A stretch of DNA of 64,000 nucleotides from Rhizophagus irregularis (Eukaryota; Glomeromycota; Glomeromycetes; Glomerales; Glomeraceae): contig NC_089446.1 in the NCBI RefSeq assembly GCF_026210795.1, positions 4,059,001 to 4,123,000 on the forward strand, read 5' to 3'. A model generated the notes under the pieces. That model did not search any database, was not told the origin of the DNA, and saw only the letters and a list, made by a program, of their open reading frames with translations. Numbering within the stretch: the stretch's first letter is position 1; every line of letters starts with the position of its first letter. Both the position numbers and the translations under genes were made by a program. Shown piece by piece: positions 60,159 to 64,000 of the stretch.

Positions 60159-61138
60159 TATATCCTAACAAGTTTTATAACTAATATTTTATAATATAGT
60201 AGTAAACTTACTATATATTTAGACAAAGTAGATGATAAAAGAAATCATGCTCCAAAGAATGATAAAAACGCTGGTGAAAGTTCTATAAAATTAAATACAA
60301 GTAAGTTGTTATTTATCTTTAAAATAAAATTATATTATTTTGACACGTACTTATTATTTATTTAATTATAATAGGTAATGATTTTAATGATATTAATCAG
60401 AAAATCAAAGAGCTTTTAAAAAAATGGGAAGCTTTGCTTGTTGATGCAAGAAAAAAGAAGCAAAAAATAACAGATTTAATTTCTATAGATGTGCAAGATG
60501 GAAGGAATACTGCGGATATATTGCCATTTAATGCAGATGAACATGAAGATTCTGATATATCACCACTACTTAATAACAGAGATAACCAAGAATTAGAACT
60601 TTCTGGAAGTATTCTTGACGAACCTCAACTATCAAAAAAAGTAGCAAAAAAATCATATGTATTAAAGATGTTTATCTGGAATATGAAAAGTTCATCATAT
60701 GGTGATAATATTAACTATTATTTAAAAATAACAGGAAGAGTAATTTGAAGCTAAATAAAACTGAACTTCAGAAGTCTTCAAGAATTAATAATAACAAGTC
60801 AAAAACAAAGAATTAAATGATCTTCTATAAATTTGTAACACGTTAGCAATATTTGTACGTAAAGACGTAAAGTCATAAAATATACATGTAGTGACACATA
60901 TATTAAATGTAATAAACTACAATATACAAATAGTAAGTAATATTTGTACATATACTAGTGAACATATAGTAAACACTATTTTAGCCATAATTTGAACATA
61001 ATTTGTTTAAATTGGGCCCATTTTTCTATACATTTGATACTCAAAATATGGATATAATATGTATATTCAGTAAACATTCATATAAATATTATTCATTGTA
61101 CATTTGCTATACATAAAGTGGACAATATTTTTTTATAG

Positions 61139-61668
61139 GGTATAAAGGATGATTTTCTGGAACAATAGGCGAACTACATGTATATGCAAACGTTTCCATA
61201 GCTGTTTGCAATATTTCACTATCGGATTCTCTTAATACATATTTACTGAAGATCACTGGTAAAAAAATGATTTATCTTACACATATCTTACACATATTGG
61301 GTACTCAAAATGTAGAAAATCATACACAAATAATACACATATCATACACATATCGGGTACTAATATATATATTATACATATATCAGGTACCTGATAGGTA
61401 TACTATATATATAAGTACCCGATATGTGTATGATATGTGTATTATTTGTGTATGATTTTCTACATTTTGAGTACCCGATATATGTAAGATATGTGTAGGA
61501 TATGTGTAGGATAGACCATTTTTTTACCAGTGGATGCAGCGTAATTTTGTGCAAGATATACAAAGAGCAAAATTACGAACCTTTGCAGCAACTAACATTC
61601 CATCTGGTGCAAGCTCTTGACATACAAGGTTATTTTTTTTACTTGAAAGGTCAATTTCAGTAGTATTA
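61139..61668 (-). pseudogene. Cys-rich zinc-binding repeat-family gene fragment, interrupted by a MITE
   Basis: Reading on the minus strand from 61668, it encodes HNTTEIDLSSKKNNLVCQEL, then APDGMLVAAKVRNFALCISC and TKLRCI. The 279-bp MITE follows. The same frame family resumes as FSKYVLRESDSEILQTAMET, FAYTCSSPIVPENHPLY. After that the 5-kb element begins. Upstream, beyond the 1.3-kb TIR element, NLLYG continues the reading from 62970. The CxxC...C spacing suggests a zinc-binding module. The gene has been split by at least three insertions. Confidence 0.55.
61254..61532 (-). mobile_element. 279-bp palindromic MITE, CACTG termini, copy 2
   Basis: It has exactly the length of copy 1 (54856-55134) and is inverted relative to it. 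Its right end is the reverse complement of copy 1's left end over more than 70 nt. It is flanked by the 3-bp repeat GAT. It interrupts the coding frame of the Cys-rich gene fragment, so the insertion is younger than that gene's duplication. Confidence 0.85.
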
Positions 61669-61672
61669 TGTC

Positions 61673-62961
61673 AGGACCCCAGAAAATGCTTATATATGTA
61701 AGGTACCAAGATGCTTAGCCAACATAGTAAAGTTTTATGATGTAAGAATTTTATAATGTTTAATTTTAAGAAAATTTTATACTATATAAGATAATTAAAT
61801 TGCATATTTTTGGTATTATTTTAAAATACTAAGAGTTTTTAGTTGCTTATTTTTCATATTTATATAACTTTTTAAAATATTATATATTGAATTTATAATT
61901 AATTTTTATTTTATTTTCACTAACGGTAAGTGTTAATTTTGTACTACATTTCACAATTTTATATAAATACATAAACAAAAATTTTTTTTTTGATGAAATT
62001 ATCTTTCAATAGTATCTTTTGAATTTTTATTAAATTCAGTGTATTATTTTTAATATAAAATTACTATATTATACATGTTTATTTTGTTAAATAAAATTAC
62101 TATATATGTTTTACTTTAAAATATAATTTCACTACTCACCACTTTGGTTATATCAAATTATCTTTTATGTTTAAGTAAGTTTGTTCAGCAAGTTAAATCT
62201 ACTTGTATTTTAAGGCTAAGTATGATATTTATATAGAAAAGCATATTTTTTTTAACAGTAATAACTTTTAAATTTTCACTTTTTTGTTTATAACTTCAGT
62301 GCGTAATTACACCACTTTAGTCAAATGAAATCGACTTTCTAAATTAATTGAAAGTTGTTCAGCAAGGTCGAAACTACTTATATATTAATTTTCATGAGTG
62401 TGGGTATAATACTTATGGAGAAAAGTGCATTTTTCATAACGGTACTAACTTCCGAATTTTTCGTTTCTCCGTTTACAACTTCAGAGCGTAATTACGCGTA
62501 ATTACACCTCTTTGGTCAAATGAAATCGACTTTCTAAATTAATTGAAAATTGTTCAGCAAGATCGAAACTACCTACATATTAATTTATATGGGTGTAAGT
62601 ATAATACTTATGGAGAAATTTACATTTTTTGTAATAGTATTAATTTTGAATTTTTCTTTTACTGTTTATTAACTTTATTAATTGAATATTGTTAATCTAC
62701 TTGTATATTATGTTTAGTTTAGCTTCACAACATATTTAAAATTGGATTTAATAAAATATATTAATTAATAAATATATTTTATAAATTATATGTGTTATAA
62801 TAAAAATTTAATTAGGTTAGAAGATTGATTTGCTTATTTTTATATAATTTTTAAGGTTAGATATCAACAATGCTTAGCGATCATAGTAAAAACCTATGCT
62901 TAGAGCTACTAATAAAAAATATTTTTGGGACCTTACCTATATAAGTATTTTCCGGGGTCCT
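61673..62961. mobile_element. 1.29-kb TIR element with 8-9 bp target duplication
   Basis: The word TATTATGTC stands at 61664-61672 and again at 62961-62969. The ends match over about 34 bp: AGGACCCCAGAAAATGCTTA on the left, and GGACCCCGGAAAATACTTA when the right end is inverted. No transposase frame is present. The interior holds a tandem repeat at about 62122-62660. An 8-9 bp duplication with a longish TIR fits Mutator-like, hAT or Merlin elements; I cannot choose. Confidence 0.75.
62122..62660. repeat. Tandem repeat of about 175 bp, three units
   Basis: Shared words are CTTCAGTGCGTAATTACACC, TCAAATGAAATCGACTTTCT, TTGTTCAGCAAGGTCGAAAC and ATAATACTTATGGAGAAA. The first unit is the most diverged. 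The array lies wholly inside the 1.29-kb TIR element. Confidence 0.65.
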
Positions 62962-62989
62962 ATTATGTCCGTATAGTAAATTGAAATCT

Positions 62990-64000
62990 TTTTTTTTTTT
63001 TTTTTAAAAAACTTTATTATAGATGCGATCATGTCCTATTATAATCACACTTACTTACATATATAAACTTACAAAATATAAGATAAACAAATACATATAA
63101 GAATTAAGCATTATGAAACAAGACTACTTTTCATAAAGAACAAGTCGACCTGTTACCTAAACGATCACATCATTGTTAAAAACTATAATGCGACTTCAAA
63201 TTCAAAGGTGACTATCATGATCTATTTAAAAATTTGCCCAATGACTGCCATGATGGAATGCCAAATCATTTCATTTATTCCAATTACTTTCTAACATATT
63301 ACAGCCAACATTTTTAACACCCACTTCAGTGTGTTTACTATGTGACTTAGCTTTTTTATCTTTAACGCTAATACTGCACCGCTTTTCTTTCTTTATTTGT
63401 AACTCGTTCCTTGGTTCCCAAATAAGCACTTTGAATTCTAATAAAACTCTCCCAGTTATTTGTTTCAGTACCTTATACAACAATTTTTCTTCAGTTATTT
63501 TATAGCACTTTAATAATTCTATTAACTGACAACTAACTTAATTCTTCATTAAAAATGTAAAATCATATAAGCGTCCAATATCCTACATACTAAGCTCATT
63601 AATTTTAACATTTAATTCTTATATATCTATATCATCTCTTGAATACTTCTGTATAATTTTAGCTAAAAAAATTTTTAATCATATGAGTATATCTTGTACC
63701 ACATTTTGAATCTTACTACATTTCCAAAAATGGGCAAAGGTTTCTTCTTCTATTTTGCAAAAATTACATCTCCAATTTTCATCATATAGATCTGGCTTTT
63801 ACTTTTTTAAATTAGCACAAGTTGGTAATTCATTACAACAAATTTTAATCCTAAATGATTGTAAAAAATGATCCTCAAACAATGTATCATATTGATTTAT
63901 GTTATTTAACTTTAAAGATATTTTCCAATCTGATTGTTTATAGACTTCATTACGGTGTAACATTAGGAATTCTTCTATAAATTGAGCGTCCTTTATTCCC
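62990..64000 (-). mobile_element. LINE 3' end with poly(A) tail, cut by the window edge
   Basis: On the minus strand, 64000 to about 63620 encodes a zinc-knuckle tail of a LINE polyprotein: HFLQSFRIKICCNELPTC, then ENWRCNFCKIEEETFAHFWKC with the pattern C-x2-C...H-x4-C. After internal stops, a further piece near 63540-63271 reads TEEKLLYKVLKQITGRVL and VLIWEPRNELQIKKEKRC, the usual C-terminal end of such elements. A 3' untranslated region follows with AATAAAG just before an A run (T run at 62992-63007 on the plus strand). The frame has at least two stops, so this copy is dead. The 5' part lies outside the window. Its insertion split the Cys-rich gene. Confidence 0.7.

Larger units (their letters stand above)
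57679..60748 (+). pseudogene. Multi-exon coiled-coil gene of a repeat family, damaged 5' end, carrying a nested transposon
   Basis: The 3' exons are clean: about 58330-58519, 58652-58708, 60223-60300 and 60375-60748, with canonical sites and closing phases. They encode FYDLIDRYAPNEVQYKHLDK, FPPCIGDWALTYLMRHK, YNHRHQNKKSVNN, a Lys/Asn linker and an acidic Ser/Leu end. Upstream, 57679-58020 encodes a coiled coil (LSSILSRIAALEKENKELKN), and a second exon lies at about 58110-58248. Here an A-run shift after MARQK, a TGA after NSEDNSDI and a TAA after ASNQY interrupt the frame. The acceptor before FQTAFYDL also lacks AG. So the 5' part is probably dead while the 3' part looks intact. The intron between 58708 and 60223 contains the Tigger-like element. 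I do not recognise the function. Confidence 0.5.
56086..61138. mobile_element. About 5-kb terminal-inverted-repeat DNA element with divergent genes
   Basis: The left end reads CTATAAAAACGTTTTG and the right end, inverted, reads CTATAAAAAAATATTG. Both ends continue in similar AT-rich DNA with ATTTGTAC, ACATAA and TACATT words, such as transposase-binding subterminal repeats. The element interrupts a minus-strand Cys-rich gene, and its inside carries a minus-strand gene remnant (56592-57300) and a plus-strand gene (57679-60748) firing away from each other. A 1.45-kb Tigger-like element is nested inside. The superfamily is not determined and a target duplication is not clear. The boundaries are inferred from where the flanking coding frame stops and resumes. 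Confidence 0.5.

Noticed and set aside
61267-61563. Frames rich in Ile, Tyr and His on both strands
   Set aside because: They are translations of the palindromic MITE, not genes.
1-64000. tRNA, rRNA and riboswitch genes
   Set aside because: I looked for tRNA box-like words and conserved rRNA segments and saw none I could support by eye; a covariance-model scan would be decisive.

Overview
The window is AT-rich eukaryotic DNA with short introns, long AT-rich intergenic stretches, F-box/LRR genes and dense repeats. Gene content and the style of its multi-copy families point to an early-diverging fungus, most likely a Glomeromycotina species close to Rhizophagus irregularis. That placement is inferred from family recognition, not from a search. 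I rebuilt the gene models by reading splice sites by eye. In every rebuilt model the codon phase closes across all introns.

Layout. 1-3.6 kb holds a minus-strand, predicted GPI-anchored KDAP-repeat surface protein. 3.6-11.4 kb is mostly non-coding, with degenerate repeats and a broken retropepsin-like fossil near 9 kb. 11.4-14.2 kb encodes a single-pass membrane protein with LEA-like luminal repeats (Tag1-like). 15.8-18.2 kb encodes an arthropod-type hemocyanin/prophenoloxidase homologue with all six copper histidines. 19.9-20.4 kb is the first of three intron-like repeat arrays. 21.4 kb has a small unknown Asn-rich gene. 24.7-26.5 kb encodes cystathionine beta-synthase with a possible N-terminal haem motif. 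31-33.3 kb encodes an Msb1/Mug8-like protein. 34.3-38.2 kb has two convergent F-box/LRR genes. 38.8-44.4 kb is a tandem segmental duplication carrying two intact NAD(P)H:FMN reductase genes. Its first copy ends in a broken piece of the neighbouring gene that contains a micro-inversion. 43.6-47.0 kb holds a nucleolar-protein candidate and mitochondrial EF-Ts. 47.2-50.7 kb holds a RUS-family gene, divergent from EF-Ts, and an unknown membrane protein.

From 51 kb to the end the sequence is mainly repeats. Array B (51.9-53.3 kb) is interrupted by a 462-bp fold-back insertion. From about 54.8 kb, insertions are nested: a minus-strand Cys-rich gene remnant is split by a LINE tail, a 1.3-kb TIR element with 8-9 bp target duplication, a 279-bp CACTG MITE, and a roughly 5-kb TIR element. 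The 5-kb element carries two divergent genes. One of those genes holds a Tigger-like element inserted in its splice donor, and that element carries array C.

The most unusual signal is the trio of arrays A, B and C. Their sequences are unrelated, but their architecture is the same: pyrimidine tract plus AG, a constant micro-exon-sized segment (about 26, 30-31 or 40-41 nt), a GT donor-like site, and spacers with hairpins carrying branch-point-like motifs.
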